This document shows, one piece after another, positions 29,241 to 39,709 of a stretch of DNA of 64,000 nucleotides. Source of the DNA: Euglena gracilis (lineage: Eukaryota > Euglenida > Euglenophyceae > Euglenales); the NCBI GenBank assembly GCA_039621445.1, contig CP154954.1, positions 64,562,891 through 64,626,890 of the forward strand. Reading direction: 5' to 3'. The translations under genes were made by a program, and so were the position numbers. Each line of letters starts with the position of its first letter. Positions within the stretch are counted from its first letter, which is position 1. Below the pieces are notes generated by a model. The model ran no database searches and was not told the origin of the DNA. It saw only the letters and a program-made list of their open reading frames with translations.

Positions 29241-29700
29241 ATTACCTTACCATCTCGCATTTCGGATCCCGAATGGTCTTGGACTCTCACGACACAGGAA
29301 GGGGGAGGAAGGGACCAAGAGGGCGAGGCAAAAGAAGATGGTGAGCTCAACCCTCCCGCCCGAAAAACCAGCAGAAAAAGAAAAACATCCCAGCCAGAAA
29401 GGGGGCCCCCAGCCAAGCAGCCCCAACCGTGTGTGAGGGGGAGGCGGGGCCACGACGGTTCAGCTTCGCCAAGGTGTCGGAGGAGGCCTCATTACCGCCA
29501 ACTGCGGCAACAAAGGCGCAGTAAGAAGCACCCCCGCACACACAAGCACACCCGAACAGAGCAGCCGGCAAGGAAAGCAGGACCTCACCATATTCTGCTG
29601 CCTCGCCCTCTTGGTCCCTTTCTCCGCCTTCCTGTGTCGTGGGAGTCCGACTCCCCCTCGGACTCCGGTGAAGAATGATCCAGGAGGAAGGGACAGCGAA
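29241..29700 (+). repeat. DIRS-like family 1, 3' tail region (copy C)
   Basis: Homologous to 2,191-2,640, with the same SASPRCRRRPHYRQLRQQ reading and the CTCTTGGTCCCTTTC word. Followed by TGTCGTGGGAGTCCGA. Confidence 0.5.
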
Positions 29701-30002
29701 GGCGGAGCACAAGACAACAGTGAGGTCCTGCTCTTCTTTCCGGCTGTTGTTTCTGTTTTTGGTGTTGGTTGTGGTGTTTCTTACTGCGATGATATATCGG
29801 AGTAGGCGGACTCGGAGACGGTGTCAGACTTCTCGGTGGCTCGCGGCGGCGGGTTGCTGGCCGGTCTGTGGGTGAACTGAAATTTCTTGGGAGGGGGGCC
29901 TTACCGGCTTTTTTGTTCTTTTCCGGGTCGGGGGGGGGGGGTGGGCCGGCTCACTGTTGTCTTGTGCTCCGCCCTCGCTGTCCCTTCCTCCTGGATCATT
30001 CT
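29701..30002. repeat. Terminal-type repeats between opposed DIRS-like copies
   Basis: GTGAGGTCCTGCTCTTCTTT (about 29,721) recurs inverted near 34,970. GACCCCCCC-like G runs lie at about 29,930. Words of the family 1 terminus (CTTGTGCTCCGCCCTCG at about 29,960, and GGACAGCGAAGGCGGAGCAC in the other orientation at about 29,690) form an inverted pair around the G run. This is where plus-strand copy C and minus-strand family 2 meet tail to tail. Confidence 0.45.
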
Positions 30003-30870
30003 TCACCGGAGTCCGAGACAGCTCCGGCTCCGCACAAGACCCCAGTGAAGCTTTGTGCACCTTTTTTTTTGGACAGCAACCCCCGCCTTTTCACCCGCTG
30101 CCAACCGCAAATAATGGGAAGAAAAAGCCTGCACATTTTTACATTTTCCAATCTGGCACACCTCCTCAGAGGACAAACCTGCCAGTTTATACATGTACAC
30201 TCCTGCCCCCCTGGTGGAGCGGGTGGCCCACTGGGGGGTACCCCATGTTTATCCAATAATCATTTCGTCAAACTCCCAATGGTTTTGGCAGACAGAGTGG
30301 TAAAAGGGGGTTTTAGACTTTACAACAGAGGTCCCCCTGGGGGGGGCACAGTGTGATGTCAAACTGACATATTTTTTCATGTTGAACCAGGGGCAAATAT
30401 TAGGACGTGAAGGAATCTGGGGAAGTTTGTCACACTGAGTCTGTCTCCAACCCTTTCTTTGGACAAGAACAAAAACCTTGCCATCAACCTGGGACACCGT
30501 CCTGAAGGTTCTGCTCAAGTCCACTGAACGATGCAAACAGATGAGTCTGAAACTTAAAATGACCTGGTCTCTCAGATCACCGAGGTACTCTGTGGGAGGT
30601 GCTGCTGCCAACTTCTGAAGTAATGACTCAGGATTCCAAAATGAAGAATCCCTGGGGGTGGATGTGTTCCATTTTCTTTTGTAGGGGGCCAACAGGGGTA
30701 AAAACCTTAACATGTGAAACCCAGGAAGCTGTACCACAGCACTATAAGCATTCCTGGCTTGAGCCACACTGGAGGTGAAAATTTTAATGATGCCAGAAGC
30801 GACCATTCTGGGCTCATGGCGTTGAGGTCCATCTGGGACATGGCCAAAACTCCCCACAGGAGTCTGAAGG
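30003..30870 (-). pseudogene. DIRS-like family 2: tyrosine recombinase
   Basis: A 202-codon frame (30,249-30,857) reads ARNAYSAVVQLPGFHMLRF, ILSFRLICLHRSVDLSR and KVFVLVQRKGWRQ, the catalytic core. A second frame (30,003-30,200) carries the last box, AGLSSEEVCQIGKCKNVQAF, then SSHYLRLAA, with the nucleophilic Tyr intact (TAT, 30,111-30,113). At least one frame break near 30,240 separates the two. This family is distinct from family 1, but its domain order is the same. Confidence 0.75.
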
Positions 30871-30903
30871 CAGAATCATATCTTGCAAAGGACAGATTTT
30901 GTC

Positions 30904-31290
30904 TTAAGAAATTGTCAACCACTGAGGGGGGATCTGTTGCTTCTGTAACAACTGCCTGACAATAAAATGCAGGCTAGGTGCCATCTTGGCTTTTTCATGG
31001 GGTGGCCGTGACAATTCTCGAACATGCGATGGCAAGACAGAATTCTCAGGGCTGGTGTGTGTGGAATGTGAAGTTTTATTAACAGGGGCCACCGCACAGC
31101 TGAAACCCACAGGGGGCAAATCAGAAGGCATTTTGGATGTCTGTGTTCCTTTAATCTCAGGAGCCACTGGCTCAGGACAGACCAGGGTGGGTTTGCGTAA
31201 ACCTCTGAGAACATGTCCAGAGGGCAGTTCAAAATGTCTGTGGCCACTGCCTGAAAATGGGGCCATCAACTCACAAACTGAGAACGTTTA
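30904..31290 (-). pseudogene. DIRS-like family 2: NPPW methyltransferase-like domain
   Basis: Reads LDMFSEVYANPPWSVLSQWL and CLLICPLWVSAVRWPLL at about 31,230-31,100. It follows RNase H and precedes the recombinase, as expected for DIRS-like elements. Overlapping frames show small indels. Confidence 0.7.
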
Positions 31291-31427
31291 TGATTCCCTG
31301 GTGATGCAAACATTTCCACCGTTGGGTGTACGAATTGCTGGAAAATGTGCATGACTTTTTTTGGAAATGAAAGGGTTCAAACTGTAATCACCTGGGTCGG
31401 AGTGCCATATGCTGATGGCATCGCTTT

Positions 31428-32780
31428 TCATGCTTTGGGAGTGGGCCCAGTGAACTTGGAGGGTGATTCCATTTCCATACACCACTTAAGAAAGGGTCTG
31501 ATGAGTTTGTTCAGGTGGGGTAGCCTGCCCCCCCCTTTGAGAAGATAGTAGTAGGAAACTTTGTTGTCCACTGTTAGGGACACTGTGTCCTTTTTCCTGG
31601 CCAAAGACCTTACAGTGGAGATTGCTGCGATCAATTCTTTTACATTGATATGGAAATGAGAGTCCTTTTGCCAAAATTCTTGTAACTGGGTGCTAGCTTG
31701 TAGGTCCAGGCCTCCCCAACCAAAGGTTGAACTGTTTGACTCCAGGTGTCTTGTAGCTGGGCTTGGGAAGGGTCTCCCCCCCCCAGGTCTGCAGGATTTT
31801 CCTGACATCTTGCAGCTGAGATTTGACCACCTCTGGGATTGGAACCTGATGATCCCACCCAAATTTTTCTTGTAGGTTGACAAAACCTACCAAAGTGTCC
31901 GTGAATGCCCTGAGGAAGGGCAGCCCCACCAAGAACCTTCTTATGCATCCCAAAATTGAGGCCATTTTCCTGCAACTGAGGGACTGGTGTGTGACTAATT
32001 TCCCCAGTTCCCTCCGAACCATCTTCAGTTTTTCTGTCCCCAACTGTAATTTTCCCTGTGCAAGATTGAGGTGGAATCCCAGATGTGGGAGATTTTGGGT
32101 GGGTTGAAGGATTGATTTTTTGTTGTTGATTTTGAAACCCCCCTGCAGTAAATCTGCTAGCATGATGGCCAGGTGGTTGCTGACTTGCTTCTGACTGTCT
32201 CATATCAGGAGGATGTCGTCCAGGTACACAAAGCATAAAAGGCCTTTGGCCCTCCAACGTTTTTCCAGGCATTTCATTAGACTCATGAAATTTTAATGCA
32301 GCACATTTAAACCAAAACAAGCTGCCTGGAATTCCCAGCAAGTGTCTTCTAGAGTCATCCTCATGTAGGGTCTTAGGGCTGGGTTCAACATGAAATGAAA
32401 GTAGGCGTCCTTTAAGCCTACTTTCGCACCCCATTGTCCTTATTTCAGGTGCCTGAATATGACCTGGATGTTGTCCAGTTTGAAGGGGTGTGGGGAAAAA
32501 TGCTGGTTCAGCTGGCGACAGTCGATGATTAAACCATGTTTTTCACCCCGAGGCTCTTTCTTGGGGATTACAAACCAATGGATGGTGTTTTGGGTACCTT
32601 CCCAGGGGACTAGTTTTATGGCTCCTGCCTGAAAATAGTCTTGTAGAATACTTTTTTGCCTTTTGTATTTCCACCTTTGATTTTGGTATGGAATATGTGC
32701 TGAGGGAGGGGGGTGACTCCCAGGGGGGGTTACCCTCTGTGTGATGAGTTGCAACCCCCTGGGGGTGGGGGGAAACATTT
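31428..32780 (-). pseudogene. DIRS-like family 2: reverse transcriptase and RNase H
   Basis: Order on the minus strand: TIHWFVIPKKEPRGEKHGLI and DCRQLNQHFSPHPF (32,600-32,480), VYLDDILLI with YLDD at 32,215-32,226, DLLQGGFKINNKKS, GKLVTHQSLSCRKMASILG, and then RNase H with HINVKELIAAISTVRSLA and TVDNKVSYYYLLKGGG (31,660-31,540). The active site is intact. An in-frame TGA follows four codons after the second Asp (32,200-32,202) where Gly is usual, and there are frame breaks at about 32,430 and 31,690. Confidence 0.8.
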
Positions 32781-33449
32781 TGCCACCATGGCAGCTGGTC
32801 CTGAAGCCTCTGAAACAGAGGCACTCCCAGAAAGTGCTCCTCTGTCAGCAGCAGCACCTCGGTGATCTGTTCCACAGATCTCAAGCCTGCAGCTTCCCAC
32901 AGCCTGCAGATGTCTTGGCTTCTGCCCCTCAGGGCTGGTTGACTTTGTGGCACAATGCCCAGCTCTGGCGGACACAATGTCCTTTTGGGACTTGAGGAGT
33001 TCTGATCTGAAAAAGAAGGAGCAATACTTCCTGGCAAGGTGTTGGGCAAACAATTTTCCTCCTTTGGACTTGCCTTTCCCTTTGGGGCCAGACCGCCATG
33101 GTCTCGGTTGCTAATTTGTTGGCCATTGCTTGAACTTCCACCCTTTTCCACCTGTGGGGGTGGGAGAATGCCACATGGGGAACTCACCCCTGAAGGGGAA
33201 TTTGACACCCTCTTTGTTGATGATGCCAGCTTGGGCTTTGGTCATTTTGATGTATTCAGGGGTGAGCAGGCCATTTCGTGGCTGTAAGGTCTGAGGGATG
33301 CTTCTCCTCTTCCTCTGCTTGACAATGTCTCCTTCACAGGCAGCCACACATGTGAATATTTGTTGGCTCAAACCCAATAAACAATTTACGTCTTCAGGGG
33401 CTCCTTGTAAGGTGCTGTGCAGCGCTGCCAAGATACGCAGTATATTCAA
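32781..33449 (-). pseudogene. DIRS-like family 2: ORF1 (gag-like) remnant
   Basis: Two overlapping frames. The first (33,111-33,449) reads ILRILAALHSTLQGAPEDVN and CLLGLSQQIFTCVAACEGD; the second (32,543-33,208) is Ser/Pro/Gln-rich and ends in a WEAAGLRSVEQITEVLLL helix. It lies directly upstream of RT on the same strand. Helical, without an enzyme motif. A structural role is inferred from position. Confidence 0.5.
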
Positions 33450-33489
33450 GAACTTCTGCTGGACTGCACGCAGGGTGCGGTCTCACCCA

Positions 33490-34376
33490 CTCTTACCGTT
33501 TTGATGGTGGTTGTTTTTTTTCGCTTTGGGCTTCAGGGTCTTCCAGGTGGGTATCTGTTCCAGCAAGCTTCGTACGTCCAATCGTAAGTCCCCAGACTGT
33601 ACCTGTGTCCAGGTCCAGGTCCAGGTGGGGATGGCTTTCTCTTTTTGGTGCGTTTCTGGGTGGGTGGTTGGGGTTGCTTGGTGGGGGTCCCCCTTTCTCG
33701 TTGGGATGGTGTCCATTTTTTGCTGATTTTTTGGGTGGGGGGGTTGGTCTCACCATCTTCTTGTGCTTCGCCCTCTTGGTCCTTTCCTCCCCCTTCCTTT
33801 GTCGTGGGAGTCCGAGACCATTCGGGCTCCGCACTGCGAGATGGTGAGGTACTGTGCACCCCCCTTTGGGCCATATTTTGTTGAATTTTTGACACGACTC
33901 CCAGCCTCAAATAGTGAGCTTGGAAGGCCCCAAAATTTTTGCACTGACCCAGCTGCTGGACTTCTTCCAATTGCAAATCAGCATTTTTCCACCATAAAAC
34001 CCCAGCCCCTCTGGTGCTGTGGGATTTCCAGTGGGAGGTGTCCACCCCCCCCCCTCTTGCAAAATTTCCTTGGTGAGGGAATTCACTCTTTCTGAAGTCA
34101 AAGGTCTTTTACCATCCAAAGACCACAACAAGTTATTTTTGTGCCCAACCATGTGGGCTTTCATTTCCACATACTCTTTCAGTAAATGCCAGGGGCTTAT
34201 GGGGGGGGGGGTGGCAACTTCAAAATTTCCTCCCATCTTGGGAATTGCCACCCTTTCCTTTGCAGTAAAATTAAAATTTTTTCTCCACGAAACTGATTTT
34301 TCGCTGTGTCCTGGCTAGATCAACCCCCCTGTGGAGGGCCAAAAGCCCCCAACAGATGATGAATCTGTTTCTGAGC
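33490..34376 (-). pseudogene. DIRS-like family 1, copy D: recombinase C-terminal half and tail
   Basis: Minus strand: RNRFIICWGLLALHRGVDLA (to about 34,305), LLKEYVEMKAHMVGHK, LTSERVNSLTKEILQEGG, then in another frame LEEVQQLGQCKNFGAFQAHY with the nucleophilic Tyr kept (TAT, 33,911-33,913), followed by a Lys/Pro-rich tail. A run of ten G at 34,201-34,210 and several indels break it. At 34,376 it is joined to unrelated CpG-rich sequence. Confidence 0.7.
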
Positions 34377-34870
34377 TCTTTCAAAGATAGGCCGTCTGCC
34401 GGGGGAAGTCCTGGGCTTCCTCCGCCGCGCGCGCTGCCTCCTCGTCGCGATCCATCTCCGCTGTCGCCGTCGTCGCCGTCGTCCACTTCTCGTACAGCTT
34501 GAAGGCCACGTCCGACGCCTTGTCGCTTAGCTCCAATGACGGTATCGAGACGTTCTTCGTGAGTTCCAAGCTGTAAAGGTAAGCCGCCAGATATGGTTGT
34601 AGGGTAGACTCCACCATTGCCACTCCAGTGAGCTTCCGTACGGCAAGGGCACATCGGGTTGTATCCCACCCTGCTCCAGTCCACTTCTGACTTGAGCCAA
34701 TCGTGGCCATCACGGCGGTAGCGTCGGCATCTCGCAAGAAGGCTGTTGTCAGCGATTCTTGTGAGAAAACGTTTCTCCACGCCGCTTTGAAGGCCTCTTT
34801 GTCGGTCTCGTCTTGCCGGCGCGAAATTTGCATGATCAGCTTGAACGAGTGGTTGCAGCTTCGTGCCAAA
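34377..34870 (-). CDS. Unrecognised ORF in a CpG-rich block
   Basis: This is the C-terminal 160 codons of a frame open from 35,184 to 34,381. It reads IMQISRRQDETDKEAFKAAW, ATAVMATIGSSQKWTGAGWD, TTRCALAVRKLTGVAMVEST and LQPYLAAYLYSLELTKN, and ends with an Ala/Glu-rich helix. The block is rich in CG dinucleotides, unlike the CpG-poor DIRS copies on both sides, so it is probably a younger or foreign insertion. The upstream part of the frame runs through terminal-type repeat sequence and is not likely to be protein. No family is recognised. Confidence 0.4.
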
Positions 34871-35330
34871 AGGACGATTATGATCCGCCTACTCCGGCAA
34901 AGAAAAGCAGTAGGAAACACCACAACCAACACCAAAAACACAAACAACAGCCGGAAAGAAGAGCAGGACCTCACTGTTGTGTAGTGGAAGTCCGACAGCA
35001 CTGCCGGCGACCAAGGCGTGGCCTCGCAAGGACATTGTGCTTCGCCCCTGGTGCTCCTCCTCCCTTGTCGGTTTTCCTGGAGGAGTGCGATTTGCCCCTG
35101 CGAGGCCCGTGGTGCTGTGCGATTGTTTGGTGTGTTTGGTGGGGAGCCCATGCCTTTCTCGCCGGCGGAAAAAGGCACCCACAAGGACTTTGTGCTTCGC
35201 CCTTGGTGTCCTTTCCCCCCTGTTCGTTTTTCCTCGAGGGAGTACGAGTCCCGACCATCCTCTGCAAACCCTCAAGGAAATCCGACCACGAGGAGAAGCC
35301 AAAAAAAGGTCAAAAATTACTGATTAAGGA
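34871..35330. repeat. DIRS-associated terminal-type repeats
   Basis: Contains GAAAGAAGAGCAGGACCTCAC (inverse of 29,721), GGCCTCGCAAGGACATTGTGC and CACAAGGACTTTGTGCTTCG, and CTCGAGGGAGTACGAGTCC. These words also occur at 5.0 kb. They mark the outer edge of the DIRS-like cluster. Confidence 0.4.
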
Positions 35331-35880
35331 ACCCAAACAAAACAATGTTTTTTGGCCTCCCAGACCCGGAAAAACTGTTTTTGAGCCGAAAATGAGCGTT
35401 TTTCGGCCCGCCAGCGCCCCATTTTGGGCCGCCAACGGGGCTCAGAAACAGTTTTTCCGGGTCCGGGAGGCCAAAAAAACATCGTCTCGGGCAAAAAAAA
35501 ATTCGATTTTTTTTCGACTTTTTTGACTCGGTTTTGACCCGAAGTCAATGAATGGGTTGGCGGCCCAAAACGGGGCGCTGGCGGGTCGAAAAACGCTCAT
35601 TTTCGGCTCAAAAACAGTTTTTCCGGGCCCGGGAGGCCAAAAAACATCGTTTCGGGCTAAAGAATTTTTTCGATTTTTTTCGACCCAGGTTGTTGGGCTG
35701 CCAACCCATTGACTTTGGGTTAAAACCGGGCCAAAAAAGTCGAAAAAAATCGAAAAAATTTCTTTGCCCGAAACGATGTTTTTCTCCCGGACCCGGAAAA
35801 ACTGTTTTTGGGCCGAAAATGAGCGTTTTTTGACCTCCTGGCCTCCCGTTTCGGGCGCAAAACCCTTGCATTTCAGTCAA
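35331..35880. repeat. Nested inverted-repeat array
   Basis: The words CCCGGAAAAACTGTTTTTG, GCCGAAAATGAGCGTTTTT, AAACATCGTTTCGGGC and TCGATTTTTTTCGAC alternate in direct and inverted orientation about 35,360-35,480, 35,560-35,690 and 35,740-35,850. Single strands could fold into several long hairpins. Confidence 0.75.
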
Positions 35881-35943
35881 AAGAGCTCCATGGAGTGGGC
35901 CGGTGTATATGGGGGGGGTCAATGAAGGGGTGGGGGCGCGCTT

Positions 35944-36320
35944 GTTAAGAGCTCAGCACTATTCAAAACCTGGTTTAGCTAGACCCCCCCGGGGGGGGGG
36001 GGGTCCGGGGGTCCCCCAAACTAGAAAAAATTTTCCTCCGGCGCTGCGCGCCGAGGTGGAAATGAGGTTTTTAACTGATTTTGTTCCAAAAAATCCCAAA
36101 AATGGCCAAAAACGGGCATTTTTGGCCATTTTTGGGGGGTCCCAAAAAAAATTTCCGGCGCTTCGCGCCGGTCACTGGAAAAAAAATTTCCACTAGCTAG
36201 CCCTGCTAGTAAACCCCCCCGGGGGGGGGGGGTCTGCTAGAAATCCCACTAGCCAAATTTGGACTAGCTGCAGTCCAGCCCTCCCTGGGGGGGTACTGCA
36301 ATCCCTTAAGCAGAAGCCTG
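35944..36320 (+). repeat. Dispersed 370-430-bp MITE family, copy 1
   Basis: Shares CCGGCGCT(G/T)CGCGCC, GGCGCTTCGCGCCGGTCAC, CAAATTTGGACTA(G/T)CTGC and the final GGGGGGGTACT block with 45,002-45,370 and 50,062-50,493. Ends are less clear than in the other copies; no target duplication was found. Confidence 0.6.
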
Positions 36321-36839
36321 ATCCCGAGTCCTCTAACACTCGTTTCCACCGAAAATTTTCGTTGTGAGCGAGAATGCAGTCCTTTCGGACCTTGACTTCA
36401 AAGCCCACCACAGGGCTTCAGAAAGCAACTAAAATGGTGGTCTCGAACCCTCCTCTCTCACCCTCCAACACCACCTGGCAGTTGCAGTTGCCACACAGGA
36501 AATGCGGAGGGACAAGAACAGGGGTTTCATGTTTTGAGTGCTTCGTCGTTCCTTGGGGGTGAAACCTGGGAAAAAACACAACTTGGGTTCATTTTGCACA
36601 GGGGGGAAAATCAGCCTTGCGCCTGTCCCCTGGTTTTCAACCCCGGAAAATGGTCTTCCTCCAGAAACAGAACTGCCGGCACGTCACCGGCAGTTCGAAA
36701 ACCTGGGATCAACCCCAGAAGGTGAACCAACGCTGTGAAATTTGCGCAGGTGTGCGACTGGGCCAGCATACAGCTCAAGCGCGAGGGTGGCTAACTAAGT
36801 GTGGACACGCCGGTCCCCCACCCCTCAACCCTGGACAAC

Positions 36840-36944
36840 CCCTTCCATGTCCTCCGGCTCAGTATCCTGGGCGTGGGGGTGCCCGTTGCCGAGGCCAGCC
36901 GGCTGGGGCTGCAGCGCTGTCAGTCGGGCCACATCTAACTGCAG
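36840..36944 (-). CDS. Candidate exon (second host gene, 3' part)
   Basis: The upstream minus-strand sequence is a strong acceptor (CCCCCCTCCCCTCTCGCAG). The 105-nt reading is LQLDVARLTALQPQPAGLGN followed by an acidic DTEPEDMEG, with GC-rich third positions, and the donor is GGG then GTTGTC. Phase 0 at both ends. It is the last of a row of coiled-coil-type exons on this strand. No family recognised. Confidence 0.35.
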
Positions 36945-37556
36945 CTGCGAGAGGGGAGGGGGGTGGCGGCAGTTGGGCGGATAGCGGATAGCAATCCCCC
37001 CCACCCCGTGCAATGGCCACTAATACTTGTCTCCAACCAGGGTGGCCGCTAAAACGGTCAGCCAAAGTTTGTCCGACCGGGGGGGGAGGGTCGTAAGACA
37101 AGGGGAGCTGGGAACCACAGGTGTACAATACATGGCTAGAGGTGGGGTTATGGCCATTTTAGGCTTGTTTTTTTTTGGCAATTCATCACTTCGACAAGTT
37201 TTGCCCAATTTTGGCACCTATTGGCCACTTTTGGCCTTTAGAAACATTTTTTTAGAAACTTCTGGCAATCTTTGGCCAAGTTATAGATCTTAGATATAGT
37301 TATAGACCTTTGGCCATTTGTCGCAATCTGTTAAGGGACTTGTCAAATCGCAATGGCATGCCGACGTTAGATTTTTGCCCTCAAAGGACTTGACGTTGTG
37401 CAAGATGTGGATATCAGCCGTTTTCTCGCCATTTTGGCCATTTTTTGTGTCATTTTTTTGCAGGAAAAGCAAAAATAATTCACATGATAATTACCATGCT
37501 CATGGAATTAACGTCGCATGCAAAAAAAAGGATCGCATCCAACGGGGGGTCATTGG
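36945..37556. other. Intron or intergenic sequence
   Basis: Contains G runs and TTTTGGC(A/C)A(C/A)TTTTGG-type words near 37,150-37,280. No coding or RNA signal seen. Confidence 0.3.
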
Positions 37557-37764
37557 CAGGCTTGTGCTTACCGACCGGGGGGGGGGTGCTATAGGGTGTC
37601 TGCCCCAAGCAGGCACACCCCCTGGGGGGGGTCTGGGGAGGACCCAGAAATTTTTCATTGAAAATGGCTTTTCGGGGGCCCCGGTGCATTCAGGGTCGGA
37701 TGGGGTGCTATAGGGTGCCTGCCCCTAGCACTGTGGGGTAGGCACCCGACTAAGCACAAGCCTG
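37557..37764 (+). mobile_element. hAT-type MITE, 208 bp
   Basis: Terminal inverted repeats CAGGCTTGTGCTTA and TAAGCACAAGCCTG. Flanked by an 8-bp target duplication with one change (GTCATTGG at 37,549-37,556; GTCGTTGG at 37,765-37,772). Contains an internal direct repeat of GGGGTGCTATAGGGTG. Eight-base duplications and CAG-starting ends are typical of hAT elements. No coding capacity. Confidence 0.75.
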
Positions 37765-38368
37765 GTCGTTGGGCAAGCCCGGTCGTTGGACAAAGGGGGA
37801 GGTAAAGATTTGACAACATGGCGCGGCACGGGGTCAAGTTGGGGCTTGGAAAATGAATCTGAAGCCATCCTGATAAATATCTCTCCAATAATTCATAATT
37901 TTCAAAAATGTCACAAAATGGGTTCTTTTTTTTTTGTTTGGTGCTTTGATGGTTTTCTTTTGCGACCCTCCGAGGTTTTTCTTTGTGTGTGCTTCACTTG
38001 TAAAGGCAACACACCACCGGACCAGACATTGTCTCCAACCCAGCCCTCCATTTCCCCATCAGTTTTGGCAATTCTTCCTAAGAATTATCGGCGCAACCCA
38101 TGTTCCGACCCCCAGGGGGGCCTGAGCATTGGTTGCCCACCCAAAGAAGGAAGAGGGTTCTTCTGAGTTAAAAAGAAGGCGAGTTGGTCAGTTTCTTCCA
38201 GCATCTTCCCAGCAGCTGAGTGACAAAAGTCACAGTCCCACAAGCAGGGGGATGGTCGTTGGACCAGGGGAGGGGGTGGCTGGCAAAGAAAAAAATTCAC
38301 ACGTTGGTTGGGGTCCCCCCCCCATCCACACTATTCCCCCATTCTGCGGCAGGGCACACCGCCTTCAC

Positions 38369-38544
38369 TTGGGCCCGCAGGTCGTCGACGAGCCGGTCCT
38401 TCTCTGCCAGCGTTTGCCGGTGCCGGGCCAGCGCCTCCCGCAGCTGCTGCCCCGCCGCCTGGCGCACGTCCTCCAGCTCCTCCCGCTGGGCGGCCCGCAG
38501 CGCCGCCCGCTCCTGTGCCCCGCGACGCACGCCATACGCCGCGG
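38369..38544 (-). CDS. Candidate coiled-coil exon
   Basis: Acceptor CCGATCACACCGCAG, then 176 nt reading AAYGVRRGAQERAALRAAQR and EELEDVRQAAGQQLREALAR, followed by HRQTLAEKDRLVDDLRAQ, and a GTGAAG donor. A heptad-like Leu/Ala pattern and strongly GC-rich third positions support coding. The surrounding DNA is AT-rich. It is probably part of the same gene as the exons at 39.7-48.7 kb, but splice joins are not proven. Confidence 0.5.
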
Positions 38545-39709
38545 CTGCGGTGTGATCGGGTTGGATGGGCTGTGGCTGGACTCCGGGGTGAGCCACGGTC
38601 TGAGTCGTTCACGCAGATGAACCACTGCTCACAACAGGCCCCGTGGCACACTGGTCCCTGTGCCCAATTTCGGTTGCACTCACCTTCGCAGGTTTCCCCC
38701 CATTTTTCTTTTTTGATGTTCAAATCCAATTCCTATCAATTTGTTTGGCCGCCGTCGGCTCGGCCTGCATCCGCCGACCACAGGATGTGTAAGTAAATGA
38801 GGCTAAGTTGAAGATTCTCGCACTTAAACTTAAACAGCTGTCCAACTAAACCCCCCCTCCCAAAGAAAATTCCCGGGGCTGCGTTGCTGAAAATCCCAGG
38901 GGGTAATTTTGGGTGTCAACTTTTTTGTGTTGACAAATTCGACCAAAAACAGCCTCCCGGCGGGAGGGTCCAAAAATAGGTTTAAAAAGGGGTGATTTTG
39001 GCAATGAACAAAACTGTCTGAAAACAAAATGGGCAACAACTTGCACTTTTAACACATGTAGAATGGGCAAAACCCGAAAAATGTCGAAAATAACCTCTTT
39101 GAAAGCTTTTCACAGTTTTGGGGGTTGTTTTTGGAGTTTTGCTGAAAATCCTCAGAGGGGTCTTATTTTGGGGGGAGGGGTTAAGATTATAAAAAACATG
39201 AGGGGCCCGAGAGAGCCAACAAAAGCACCGAGAGAGGGTCCTCCGATGTTGACCCCAGTAGTGGGTAGTTGGGCAGCTGGAACCCTGTAAAGCCAATTCA
39301 TCACTTTCTGGAGTCGGGTGTGTTCTGGGTTGGATCCGGCGCGGCGTGACCAAAACAAAATTCAGCACACAAAATCGAAAACGGTTGGGTCGCAGCCTGC
39401 CGCAGCCGGCCGCCGCCCAAACCCCCCCCAAAAGGTCCACTTCCTGTCACAGTAGGCCCCAGTCCAACCAAGTTGCAGAATTGTCATCTTCGCACATGGT
39501 TGGTTGGGATTCCGGTTGGTGTGTGTCCCAAAATAGCAGACTGCAGTCCAACCAACGGATGCCCAACACCCCTATTGTGACACACTGGTGTCTTTTAATA
39601 ATTTTCTAAAAACATATTTTGGTTATGTCTGGGTTATGTATAGTTTTGCAAAATCTGAAGGAAATATTAAGTCAACGAAATGATTCTTGAAATTCTGGAG
39701 GATGCATGC
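38545..39709. other. Intron-like sequence
   Basis: No motif-bearing open frame. G/A-rich patches and a few G runs only. Confidence 0.3.
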
